Below the pieces are notes generated by a model, which ran no database searches, had not been told where the DNA came from, and was given only the letters and a program-made list of their open reading frames with translations. The translations under genes were made by a program, and so were the position numbers. A stretch of 64,000 nt of DNA. It comes from Thermothelomyces thermophilus ATCC 42464 (taxonomy: Eukaryota; Ascomycota; Sordariomycetes; Sordariales; Chaetomiaceae). The stretch is from contig NC_016478.1 of the NCBI RefSeq assembly GCF_000226095.1, positions 496,001 to 560,000 on the forward strand, written 5' to 3'. Positions 1 through 11,400 of this stretch are shown piece after piece (within the stretch, counting starts at the first letter, position 1; each line of letters starts with the position of its first letter).

Positions 1-394
1 TTTGGGGAAACAGTTTCTCAAGCTCTATTCCACTTTTGAGGTTCATGTCTATAAACCTAGAGTGGCCAGCCATCGCTTGTTCGTAAACTAATATTCCGTA
101 ACACGGCGGAGTCAAGTGCCTACCCGCTCCACCCGACCTCTCATCCAACATCTCTAACAAAACATCACCACCAGTTGACATCCCATGGTCATATTTTCTT
201 CTATTTTTTCCCCGACTCCCAGATGACTTTTCCATGAATCTTGCCGCCAAATTCTGTACAATCGTCCAGCTCTCAACTTTGATCCGCCCCCCGCCCCCCG
301 CCCCCCCTGGATGCTGAGAGCTTACCAGCCGTAGATGGCCACCAAAAATGTGATATCAGAAGTCGTGTAAACGAGAAACGAGCATGTTGGATTC
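1..394. other. 3' flank of the channel gene, no gene seen
   Basis: No open frame here looks coding. The stretch is AT-rich in its first half and probably carries the 3' untranslated region of the minus-strand channel gene, whose stop codon is at 395-397. It contains a striking C-rich tract at 284-307, which is G-rich on the minus (transcript) strand. Confidence 0.5.
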
Positions 395-3345
395 TCAGCT
401 CCTACCCGAAGGGCCCGCAGTGCCCGACGGTCCGGGCTGACCCTGAGCCGGGCCACCTTCCTGGGGCCGACTCACACTGCCGCCCCTGGGCCTCGCACCC
501 ACTAACGTCCTCCCGGGCGATGCACTCTGAGTCGGTGCCGCTCCCGGCTGCTGAACGGTAAGATGCGTGGGCATCCCGGGAGGCGGGGAAGGCCCCCCGA
601 ATGGGTCTTGTGGGGGCTGGCCACCGGCTCCGCTCGGCATCGTACCAGACGCCTGCGTGTTGTAGGCCGCCCACGTATTGTACGGCGACCCAGCGGGCGG
701 CGGGATACCCGCCTGCCTCTCAACGTCAAACGAACGCTTGTCCGTACGGGTCGACGTGGACGTGCGCGTTAGCTGGACCGCCGGCATGTTCGAATCGTCG
801 TCAAGAGCGTGCGGGGGGAGCGTCTCGCCAGCCTTCCGGCGACCGCGTTGGGATTCGCGGGTGCTTATGCCGCCGAGGACATCGGAGCGGGACGTGGTAG
901 TTGCAGCGCCAGAGTCAGAGGGGCGGGGACGGTCAGCCGATGGCTCGTGGCTAGTGAGGGTCTTCTCGTACCCCCAGTCGTCCAGGACCTCCACCACCGG
1001 CCTCGACGTGTTGATCTGATCGGCCGCTCGCTGCTCCGCCGCGGCGGCCGACTCGGAGTTGGCAGCCTCCTCTGCGCTCTGGTTTGCCAGCCTCTTGGCC
1101 GCCTTCTCCTGCTCGGACTTGGCGCGAGCCTGGGCGGCAAACTCGTCAGTGACAGCAACGCTGTACGAAGGGTTGGTAGGCCCGCCGAGGGCGTCACCGC
1201 CACCGCCTGGGCCGTAGATGGGCACGCGCTTGAGAGCGAGAGTAAGCGCGCACATGAACTTGGAGCGGCGGGTCGCCCGAACGGCGTCATTGTGCCAGTT
1301 GGACTTGTGCTTGATGGCAACAGTGAGCGTGAGTTTATCGCAGTCGCCAACGCTGCCCACGCCGATGGAGATGTCGGGCTGGAAGTCGCGGTTGTTCTCG
1401 GGCGCCCGCACAAAGCGCTCGAGTTCGAGGCGCAGGAGCTCGATGTCCTCAAACGACGTGTCGAATGAAACATTGACCTCGATGGTCTCCTTCATAGCCT
1501 TGCTTCGCGTCACGTTCTCGACCCAGGCGTTGTTTAGGACGATGTTGGGGACCTAGCTCATGGTCAGCCGCCGAATGTTGTCGAGCCGAGAGGACCAATC
1601 AGCCACCTACCTGCACGACTTGCATCTTGTCGATGCGCGTAAAGACGGTGTAGAGGAGCGAGATCTTCTCCACAATCAACTGCTCCTTCTCCGGGCCCGT
1701 GATGTCGACGCGGTCGCCCACGTCATAGGGATGCTTGACAAAGAGGAAGATGCAGGAACCCAAGAATTCTTGCGTGGTAGTGGCAAAGACGAAGGACAGC
1801 GAGAGAAGCGTGGTGCCAGCTGTGGTAAGGGTGGCAATGAAGGTGCTCTGGAAGACGGCCACTAGAGAGCATTGGTCAGCGACAAGAGACGAGGAGCTTT
1901 CTCTCCAGAGGCAAAAGAAGAAGAGATGACCTACAGAAGATGATGATGACGATGATCAAGACAACGAACAAAAGGACCTTGTCGAAAACGGCCAGCGCCT
2001 GGCTGATGTCTTTCATGCTGTGGGCGATGGCCTTGCGCTCTTTGCCAATCGCGACAACCTTGCGAATCATCTCGTCCAAGCTGATGTCGCCGTTTTGATC
2101 GGCATCGATGGCTTCAAAACACTCTTCGGCCTCTTCCCGGTGAGCAGGACCCATGACCTCAATGATGTCATCGCGTGAGAGCGCATCCTGGCCCTCGACG
2201 ACAAAGGACATCCAGATGCGGCGAGCCATGGCCTCGGAACTGCGAACCTTCTCGAGCGCTTCGACGACGACGGAGTGAGCCGAGTTGGGGTTGAAGACCT
2301 GCTTCCCGGTGATCTCGGAGGCGATGTTGCCGAAGACGGACGTGATCTTGTCGCCCAGACGAGTGACGTCGCCGACGAGTTTCATGGGCGCGGCGGCCAC
2401 CCCCTGCTTGCCCCCTTTACCGCGGGTAAGCATGGCCTCGATACTGTCTGCAATGATATAGTCCTCTTCGGCAAACTCGGGACAGTACATGGGGAAGAGC
2501 GTGCGGGAGGCTTCGTACATGAGGCCCAGGAGGTATATCTCGCGCTTGGAGTCCTGGATGCGGTTTGCAAAGGATCGCTGATGGTAGCTGATGCTAATCA
2601 GCTGCACGAGGAACTTCTCTCCCAAGAGGACAGCGGACGAGAGGAAGAGCGACAGCAGGATGCGGACGATGACTTCGGACCACTCCTTGTTGGCGCCTTC
2701 GAACATGAACTTGAACGACAGCCACGAGGCGAGGCCCCAGAAGAACAGCGAGAGGGGGATCTCGAGGGCGCGCAGGACGGTGGCGTACTTCCTCGTGCCT
2801 GAGCTGACGACGCCGCAGAAGAACATGAAGACGTAGGGGAGGACATGGGCGGCCAGCTTCCCGGTCCAGAGGGCCAGCCACGAGACTTCGATCCAGACGA
2901 ACAGCAGGAACAGGCTATGGCGCTTCTGGTCGCCCAGGCTGACGCGGTCCTTGTCCCCGGTGAGCGGGAGGACGATGATGGGAACGGCGAGCAGCAGGGC
3001 CACGGGGGCGACGTAGACAAGATAGCGCGTGACGACGGAGAAGCCAACGATCTTGTGGTACAAGCGGCCCATGGCGTTGAGCGAGGCCTCCTCGGACGAC
3101 TCACCCGTGTCCCCCCGGTGTAGGTCGTTCCTGAGGCGCCTCCTGCCCGCCGGGCCGCCGACGGCTTTGTCGAAAATGGCGTGCTTTTCCTCCATGCCTT
3201 CGGTGTTGGCCTTTCGCGTACCTGTCGAGCTGGCGTTTGACTTGATGGGGCGCAGGGGGATGTCCTGTACATCGGGGGTGCTCGAGTCGCCCGAGATGGG
3301 GAGGAAGCCCCTCCGCTGGGGCGATATTGGTGACCTTAAGGACAT
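395..3345 (-). CDS. MscS-family mechanosensitive ion channel with EF-hand
   Basis: Three exons by my reading: 3345-1935, 1861-1611 and 1552-395. The introns are 1934-1862 (donor GTAGGT) and 1610-1553 (donor GTAGGT), and both joins keep the frame. The N-terminal part (about residues 1-90) is polar. It is followed by several hydrophobic membrane segments between about residues 100 and 265. A canonical EF-hand loop, DADQNGDISLDE, lies near residue 413. After the first intron comes the hallmark MscS region with TTQEFLGSCIFLFVKHPYDV and GDRVDI. The last roughly 250 residues are low complexity, rich in Pro, Ser and Gly. Fungal homologues (Msy1/Msy2 of fission yeast) are ER-membrane channels that shape calcium signalling on hypo-osmotic shock; the EF-hand fits a calcium-regulated role. 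The start at 3345 is the first Met of the open frame and no upstream exon is obvious. The identification is secure; the exact N-terminus is not. Confidence 0.93.
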
Positions 3346-6300
3346 TGGTCAAGGGTTCCCGCGACAGAAACGGAGGGAAAAGGGGGGTGGCACGGCTTGA
3401 AAGCTTTTTTGTCTCAGCCGCGGGGCCACAAAGAACGGGCCAAAGAACGTGGTCAGGTCGCGTGGTTCTAGACGATAACCCGCAACGATACCGCTTACGA
3501 CGTTCTTGGATAAGCCAGTCTCGATGGCTTAGCGAGTGATGGTTCGGCTCGCTTTGCGCAGGACTCGGGAGAATCGAAACTGATAAGAAAAGATAATGAA
3601 ACAAAAAGAAGAAAAGGAAAGTTGATCCCCAAACTAGAGGAACCAGAGAGGGGGATCTCTCTAGGACAGGAAAGGGACCGGCTCGAAAGATCCAACAACG
3701 ATCGAGGACTGGACCAAATTTGGTGTCAACGGCTTCAACCGGGCGGGGAGACGCCGGACCGAGAACAAACCAAGGCACAGAAGAGTGAGGGGGGAAGGAA
3801 CAGAAGGAACGAAAGGAGGGGCCCTGTGTAAGGTCACGTCAACGAGAGGTGGTGACGACAAGAGAAGGATTGGAGTGGAAGTGCCTTTGAAGATCACTTC
3901 TCGACCTTTTTGGAGCTCGCCAATGCGGGCGCTGTTGGACCGCGTCCGAGATCCATCCTTTCGACCTCGCCCAGTAGCAGCCAAACCATTCACGGAAGGA
4001 AATTTTGCAGCCGCAACCTCGGTGTAAAAGCTGGGTAAGGGGGTTCCTGCGCGTGCCTGCCAATTGGACCCTTCCTTCCGTTGTCGTACGTAGTGAGCCG
4101 TGCCGGGGAGGCGCACCTGCTTGCAGGAACGAAACACTGGACGTTGGCCAGGGCCAGTCTGCCCACAGTCTTCCCTGGGTCTCCCCTGGGCGGACCCCAA
4201 ATCTGTCCAGTCCGGCAGGGGTTCTAGCCATTGGAAGGGAGCTGGAAAACGCCCCCACTATCGCCCTTCCCTGTTTCATGTCGCAGCCCCCTTGTTCGAT
4301 TGCGGGTCGCGTCTGGCCCACTTCACATCTACTATGAGTACTTTACGTAAACCGAGCGAGGAGTGTGCGGCCTCCGCTAGGCAGGGGCCATGATACACTA
4401 ACGTCGCTTATTTTTTGGGACTGCGGACGCCCAGGCAGTTGATGTTCCAGAACGCACAGTACCGATCTCCCCCACCAGCAACTGTGTCGGATCTCGTCCA
4501 CTAAGGGAGCCTGATTTGCCCAGAAGTTGCGCAGGATCCACGGCCCCAGTCGAAGACATCGCACCTAGCACTTGGCGTACTCCGTACTTCGTACTTTTTA
4601 GCACTCCGACTTTGGTACAATGACCTGCGAGTATGTGGTCTCGATGTGTGCACTGGGTCCGTAGTTTACGCCATTCTGGATGGAGACAGCGCTGGTGGCA
4701 AAGTTCAATTAGCTAAATTTCTGGCATTTCCCAACACAGAGCGGGTCATCAATAGGAAATTTTTCTAATTCCCTCGGTTTTCAGGCACAGTCCTGGTACT
4801 TCAAGCAGCCAGGCTATGCTTGGATGTACCTACATACCCAGACTCGTACATACTTTTTTGCACATTGCGCACATGTAAGTATTTTTCTCTTGAAACAGCC
4901 ACTGACCATCCGTGCAATCTCGGCGACCTACAAAGGGATGGTATGATCCAAGGAAGCCCGAAGTTGTCCCTTGACGGCTGTTGTATGTTTAAAGCTTCGT
5001 GCCAATTTAAATGACTGCACTGGCAAGGAGCCACCAACTTTGTCATCTCGGCGGCCGAGACCTGGTAGTGGTTAGATCCCAGCATCGGCAGACTGTGCCG
5101 TGCCCCAAGAGGTAGGGCGCCTGGTCTCGCCGATCTAGATCGCGGAGCAGAAACACAACCCGACGAAACGGACCATCTGACCTCTCGCGAAGCGCAAGGG
5201 CATTCCTGACAGAACTTGTTCAACTCTGTGTGGATGCTGAAACCAACTGACTTATTACGCACAGCTGGCGCGCGCACCAACAGTGCCTCGCCGATGCAAC
5301 AACGCCTTGCGGTGCCGTGTGGTTGTTTGGCGGCTGTTGTTGCTATCTTGAGAAGCCGTCTATGCGATTCAACCAACCGCGGACCGCATCAGATGACCAA
5401 TCTGTTCGGCGGATTGCCGGAAACGACGGGTCACAAGCCCTGAGGCAGAGACCTCCTCACTGCCCAAGGTCAAGGAGGCTCTGTTTGGTCTGGGGTGGAT
5501 GTCCTTGCCCTGCAGGGTACGGAACTTGAAAAATAGTGTCATCCGCCTTGCAGGGTCGGCAGAGGGAGGCGGCACATGGGCCCGGCCCTCGATAGGAAAT
5601 GGCCGAAGCTGCGCGTGCGCGCGCGCGTGTGTGTGCGTGTTTTGCTGGTTGCGTGGGGGCGGCAGAAAGGACATCAGTTCTGAGTCTCGAGACCGCGGAA
5701 TGTGACACGACTAAGCTCCCGCCCGAGCTGTACATCTCCATCCTTTCTCATCCTTTTTGTCGTACCTCCATTCTGGGCGTTCGCATCCTCGTCTCTAGGT
5801 CGACACTGCGTTGGTCGGCGCGTAAATGCAGGTGCATGTTCGAAGGCCCTCTCCGTGTGTTTGCATCTTACGCAGTGTATGTTTGGTACCAGGTATGCAC
5901 CTACGAATTTATCCGCACGGATCAACGAACCACTATATTGCTGCAGTGACTCTTTTTTTCCATCGAGCAAGCACAATCAGTTACTTGCAGGAAGTTCTAG
6001 GGCTGCAGTTCCCAAGTCTGGCCGATCTTCGCCAAGCTTCGGTGGCCCTAGCTCCCGCACGTTTAGGTAGGCAGTGGGATTGGCGATAGCAGAGGGAAAA
6101 GCCCAAAGCTGCGACCCACTACACTAGTAGCAATGTTGGACCTAAAAGGTTCTCTCGGAATACATACCGTCATGATGTCCACATCTGTCCAACAGCTTCG
6201 GCGATGACCCTATTATTGCTGCTGGATCCGGACATCCAATGAGGACCGCCTCCTGCAATTTACCGGAGCCCAGATCGTCGTGAGCGACCCATCCACTCGA

Positions 6301-6351
6301 CCGGAGAAATTGCGCAGAAGCTATTTTTTTTTGCCGTCTGCAGCATACACG
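3346..6351. other. 3 kb divergent intergenic region, no gene recognised
   Basis: This spacer lies between the minus-strand channel gene and the plus-strand seryl-tRNA synthetase gene, so it should hold both promoters. All open frames are short, overlap in several frames and lack family motifs. Visible structure includes a TACTCCGTA element at 4578-4586 beside a second GTAC-rich stretch, and an alternating GC/GT tract at about 5612-5640. No tRNA with paired A and B boxes was found. Confidence 0.5.
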
Positions 6352-7977
6352 ATGAAGCCACCCGTGGCCGGCGCCGGGAGGCCGTTTACTTGCCTGCGAT
6401 GCCTCGTCCAATCCTCCCCCGGGCGGCCGGCCATCGCGGCCCGCTGCCGCTCGCGGAATCCGCAGATATTACCATCAGCTCCCTACCATAGCACGCGCGC
6501 GCTCCAACAAAACGCCCCGGCGTACCCAACCTCCCCGGAGGTCCAGCAGCCCCCCCCCCTGCGACAACCGACCACGGCCCCGAAGGCTGTCCTCGACATC
6601 AAGCACATCCGCCAGAATCCCGATCTCTACGCAGAGAACTGTCGCCAGCGGAACTACCACGCCGCTGCCGCCTACCCCGCTCGCATCAACGAGCTCTTTG
6701 CCCAGTGGCAAGCCAAGCAGCGCGAGGGCCGCAGCCTGCGCGAGCGGGGCAACCTCCTCCGCCGCCAGCTCGCCAACCCGGGGACGACCCGCGACGAAGC
6801 CGATGAGGAAGCCGCCGGGTTGCGCTCCCTGTCGCGCGAGCAGCTGCTCGAGGAAGCGCGCAAGGTCAAGACGGAGCTGAGCGCCATCGAGGAGGCCGAG
6901 TCCGCCCTCTCGGCCGAGATGCAGCGCCTCGCCCTCGCCATCCCCAACCTCACCAGCGACGCCACCCCGCGCGGCAGCGAGCCCACCGTCCTGAGCTACA
7001 TCAACGACCACCCGAAAACCGCCAGCCCCGACTCGTCCGACCGCGTCTGGCGCTCCCACGTCCACATCGGCGCCGAGCTCGGCATCCTCGACTTCGCCGG
7101 CGCCGCCTCCACCTCGGGCTGGGGCTGGTACCACCTCCTCGACGAGGCCGCGCAGCTCGAGCAGGCCCTCGTCAACTACGCCCTCACCGCCGCCACCCGC
7201 GCCGGCTGGCGCCAGGTCAGCCCCCCGAGCATGGTCTACTCCCACATCGCCGGCGCCTGCGGCTTCCAGCCGCGCGACGTCAACGGCGAGACCCAGATCT
7301 ACACCATCGCCCAGGACGCCGACGACGCCGCGCGGGGCAGGCCGGAGCTCTGCCTCGCCGGCACGGCCGAGATCCCGCTCGCCGGCATGAAGGCCGACAC
7401 GGTCCTGGACGAGGCCGACCTGCCGCTCAAGCGCGTCGCCGCCTCGCGCTGCTTCCGCGCCGAGGCCGGCGCGCGGGGGGCCCTGACCAAGGGCCTCTAC
7501 CGCGTGCACGAGTTCACAAAGGTCGAGCTCTTCGCCTGGACCGGCCCGGACGCCCACGCCGTCGGCGACGTCTTTGACGAGATGGTCGACCTGCAGACGG
7601 AGCTGCATGGCTCGCTCGGCCTGCACTGCCGCGTCCTCGAGATGCCCGCCGCCGACCTGGGCGCCTCGGCCACCCGCAAGTGCGACATCGAGGCCTTCTT
7701 CCCCTCCCGCCGCGACCGCAACGACGGCTGGGGCGAGGTCACCAGCGCCAGCATCTGCACCGACTACCAGACCCGCCGCCTGGCGACGAGGCTCAAGCTC
7801 GCCGGCGGCAAGCTGGTCTATCCCTGGACCGTGAACGGCACCGCCTTGGCCGTCCCCCGCGTCCTGGCCGCCATCTTGGAGAACGGCTGGGATGAGAGCG
7901 AGAAGACCGTCACCATTCCCGAGGTTCTGAGGCCGTGGATGGATGGGAAGGAGAAGATTGGGCCGAGGCATCGTTAA
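6352..7977 (+). CDS. DIA4: Seryl-tRNA synthetase, mitochondrial type
   Basis: Single exon, 541 residues. It is a class II synthetase that charges tRNA-Ser. The N-terminus is rich in Arg, Ser and Ala with almost no acidic residues, which fits a mitochondrial targeting peptide. A helical, charged arm (about residues 105-200) matches the tRNA-binding coiled coil of bacterial-type SerRS. The class II core shows TAEIPLAG (about 337), motif 2 with FRAEAGARG (about 367) followed by GLYRVHEFTKVELFAW, and motif 3 with VNGTALAVPR (about 495). The same frame is open for 24 more codons to an ATG at 6280. I prefer 6352 because the targeting peptide then begins at once, although the upstream ATG could be used. 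Third codon positions are extremely GC-rich, which leaves a long stop-free antisense frame. The eukaryotic cytosolic SerRS is a different subfamily, so the mitochondrial assignment is fairly firm. Confidence 0.94.
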   Translation: MKPPVAGAGRPFTCLRCLVQSSPGRPAIAARCRSRNPQILPSAPYHSTRALQQNAPAYPTSPEVQQPPPLRQPTTAPKAVLDIKHIRQNPDLYAENCRQRNYHAAAAYPARINELFAQWQAKQREGRSLRERGNLLRRQLANPGTTRDEADEEAAGLRSLSREQLLEEARKVKTELSAIEEAESALSAEMQRLALAIPNLTSDATPRGSEPTVLSYINDHPKTASPDSSDRVWRSHVHIGAELGILDFAGAASTSGWGWYHLLDEAAQLEQALVNYALTAATRAGWRQVSPPSMVYSHIAGACGFQPRDVNGETQIYTIAQDADDAARGRPELCLAGTAEIPLAGMKADTVLDEADLPLKRVAASRCFRAEAGARGALTKGLYRVHEFTKVELFAWTGPDAHAVGDVFDEMVDLQTELHGSLGLHCRVLEMPAADLGASATRKCDIEAFFPSRRDRNDGWGEVTSASICTDYQTRRLATRLKLAGGKLVYPWTVNGTALAVPRVLAAILENGWDESEKTVTIPEVLRPWMDGKEKIGPRHR

Positions 7978-8407
7978 GAGGTTAACAAGTCTTTGTACAA
8001 AAACTTATCGGCATGGCACTTGGTGGTGTTGTTGTTGTTGTTGCTGCTGTTGCACTTATGTCCTGTACCAACACAACGGATGCACTTGGATGCAATGTAT
8101 GGAGCAAGCGAGATAGCCAAAGTAATTCATATTCGTCATCTCATTGAAACTATTGACACAAGACGAGAAAAATCCATCCTCAACCACCAGCATGGCCTGC
8201 CAAAGCGTCCCAATACCGCCCGTTCCCGTGGCATAATCCTTCCTGACTAAAGTAATCGGACAAGCAAGACATCATGATCATAACGACATAAGAAACCAGA
8301 CAAAAGAGAGTATCCCCCCACCCACCCTTATCCCTAACCCCTCCTTTCTTTCCCGTCTCATCCAGCCATACTCATAACCGTTACCCAGCTCATCCAATCG
8401 TCATCCG
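7978..8407. other. Convergent spacer, 3' ends of two genes
   Basis: This 430 bp spacer lies between the converging SerRS and coiled-coil genes and should hold both 3' untranslated regions. It includes a short TTG/TTGC-rich repeat at about 8025-8050. I see no gene. Confidence 0.5.
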
Positions 8408-11400
8408 TCACACTGCAGCCGCGACAGGCGCACTCGCCTCTGGGCCGCTAACACCGACGTCGCTGTCCCTCCCAACCACGCTCTCGGTCCAGTCGCTCGC
8501 CGCATCATCGATATCATCATGTTCCTCATTCATCGTCCCCTGAGCGCCACCCTCGTGCTCTGACCAGTCATCATGCTCCTCCAGCTCGTGCTCACCCGCG
8601 GGCGTGACCACTGTCGTACCATGGCTCGACCGCCTCTGGCTTCTCGCATCCTCTTGCTCTTCCCTCTCGAGGTCCGCGGTGTTACCGAGATCGCTGAACC
8701 GATCCTCGTCGTCGGCGAGCTCCTCAGCGCGGCGCTGATCCTCGTCCTGCTCCGTTGACGGCGTGACGGTGACATCAACCGGTTCGGGATCATCCACTGA
8801 CGACTCGGCAGCCGGGGGGGAGACGACAATATCCACCGGTGGAGCCGGAACCGACAGCGATGCTTCCCTACTCCCGCGCTGGTGCTGCTCGTTGTACGCA
8901 TCCTCGTCCCCTTCCTTCAGATCCATCCCAATCCCCATATTCTCCTTGTTGTCACTGAACCCGCCTCCCAGATCCCCATACCGCTTTGACGCAGAGGCGC
9001 CGGCAGCAGCAGCAGCAGTTGACGATGTCCAGCTGCTCTTCCTCAAGCCCCTTGACGCAGCAGGCCCGCCAGCGGTCCTGACGCTTTGGCTTCGCTTCAT
9101 GCCGCCCGAGGGTACATTGTTCGTAATCTGACTGAGAGAGAGAATCCGGCGGTTGGACGAGGACGGTGAGCCCCCGTTGGGGGTGCTGGCCTTGCTGCGC
9201 GCCGACATAGCCATGGTTAATGCGCTGCGGGGCTTTGTGGCCGCAGACGCTCCGTTCGGCGCTGGCGCGCCAGAGTTGACGGACTTTTGAGCGGAAGTCA
9301 CGCGTTTGCGGCTCATGCTGTCGCGGCTGCTGTTGGTTGCGGCGCGGTTGGTCTTGGCCATGAGTAGGACGCGAGAGTGGTCCATGACGCCTTCCAGAAT
9401 GCGCCGCTCCAGGCTCTCGGCACGGGCTTCCATGTCGTAGAGCTCCTCGCGACGCAAGCGAAGGGCCGTGTCGAGAGAAGAGAGGTCGGCTGTGAGCCGA
9501 GTCTTCTGCCGGGCGAGCGTTTCTTGCTCCGCGCGCAGCGAGAGAAGGGCCTCCTTCATCCGCGACTCCTCCTCCTTGAGCGTGGCAAGGAAGCTGACGC
9601 GGAGCTGCTCCTGCTCTTCGCGGAGGGCAGCGTTTGCTTCCTTGAGGCGGGCCTCCTCCTCCATGAGATTGGCAAGGAGCTCGACCTTGAAGCGTTCCTG
9701 CTCCTCCTTGAGGGCAGCCTTGGTTTGCTCTTGCTCTTGTCTCAAAGCCTCATTGGCATCGCGCAGCCGCTGCTCTTCCTCCTTGAGATTGGCCAGGAAG
9801 CTTTCCTTGAGGCGTTCTTGTTCTTCCCGGAGGCTGGCATTCACCTCCTTCAGAAGCGACTCCTCTTCGCGGAGATTCGCGAGGAACGTGTCCTTGAGAA
9901 TTTGCTGTTCGTCACGCAGGGCATCGTTCATCTCCTTGAGCCTAGACTCTTCATCGCGGAGGTTCGCGAGGAACGTGTCCTTCAGACTTTGCTGCTCGTC
10001 ACGCAGGGCATCGTTAATCTCCTTGAGCCTAGACTCTTCATCGCGGAGGTTCGAGAGGAACGTCTCCTTCAACTTGTCCTGTTCCTCCTTGAGGGCAACA
10101 TTCATTTCCATGAGCCGCGCCTGCTCCTCCTTGAGGTTGGCAAGGAAAGCCTCCTTCATCCGGTCCTGCTCCTCCTTCAGGGAGACGTTAGTCTCCATCA
10201 ACCGTGCCTGTTCGTCCTTGAGGTTGGCGAGGAAAGCCTCCTTCATCCGGTCCTGCTCTTCCTTCAGGGAGACGTTAGTCTCCATCAACCGTGCCTGTTC
10301 CTCCTTGAGGTTGGCGAGGAAGGTCTCTTTGAGCTGCGCCTGCTCCTCGATCAGAGCAGCCGTTGCCTCCTTAAGCCGAGACTCTTCAGCCATCAGGTTT
10401 GCAAGGAACTGCTCGGTGATCTTGTTCTGCTCTTCTGGAAGAGTGACGGTGATGGACTCCTTCAGGCGCGCCTCCTCCTCCCGGAGACTGGCAATGAGGG
10501 CTTCGACCTGCTCCTTCTCCTCCCGACGCCGCTCGAGAGCAATGGTGGTCTCCTGGAGCGTCTTCTCCCGGTCCTCGTGCTCATCAGCAATACGCTGAGT
10601 TTGGGCGGCGAGGAAGGCGGCCAACTCCGCTGCAGTGGCCTTGACCTGAGCGTGAACCTGATTGAGGGTCTCGAGCTGCTCGAATGCCTTGTTGGCCACT
10701 TGAGTATGGCTCACCAAGGTGTCCAGCTTTTCGATCACGGCGGTGTCGTCGTACTTCTCTGGTGGCGGAGGCAGCAGTGGGTGCTCAACCCTCTCCTGGA
10801 TTGCCAGGGTGGACGCCCTGAGGTGTTCGTAATGCTGGGCCAGGGCCAACATGACTTCCTGGACGCTCTCAAGGATCTTGGGCTGATACTCCGACACCTG
10901 GCCCTGGAGACCCTCCACCTTGCCGATGGCTTCCTGGACTTGCTCTCGGGTGAGCTGATGCTCGGCCTTGCCATCAGCGTGGTTCTCGTCCGACTTGGTG
11001 ACGAGATCCTCGACGCGCTCAAAGACGGTCTTGGAAGCCTCCTCCATCTTCTCCATGGAGTCCGTGACAGCTGTGCCGAGGGTGTCAACCAAGGACTTGA
11101 GCTCTTCGGCAACCGCCTTGGTGCCGTTGACGGCAGCCTCCAACTCAGCATCCCTGGCCTCGCTCTTCGCAGCGCAGTCGTCCTGGACCAGCTGGAGTTC
11201 CTCGTACTTTGTCGTCAGCTCGGACATGCGTTGGTCAAGCTTGGTGAGCATAGTGTCGGCAATCGTCTGCAACTTCTCGTCCAGCTCGATCTTGACACCG
11301 ATCATGCCAGTCTTGGAATCCTCAAACTCAAGCTTCAGGGTGTCGAGGACCTCTTTGACATCGTCGCTGATGTTGTCGTTCTTGCGAACGCTGCTGCTGA

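Noticed and set aside
809-1468. 219-codon plus-strand frame opposite the channel C-terminus
   Set aside because: It is antisense to the MscS C-terminal exon, which is joined to the channel core by a good intron.
6475-7971. 498-codon minus-strand frame opposite SerRS
   Set aside because: It results from extreme GC3 in the SerRS gene. The composition is almost only Gly, Ala, Val, Asp and Glu and there is no family signature.
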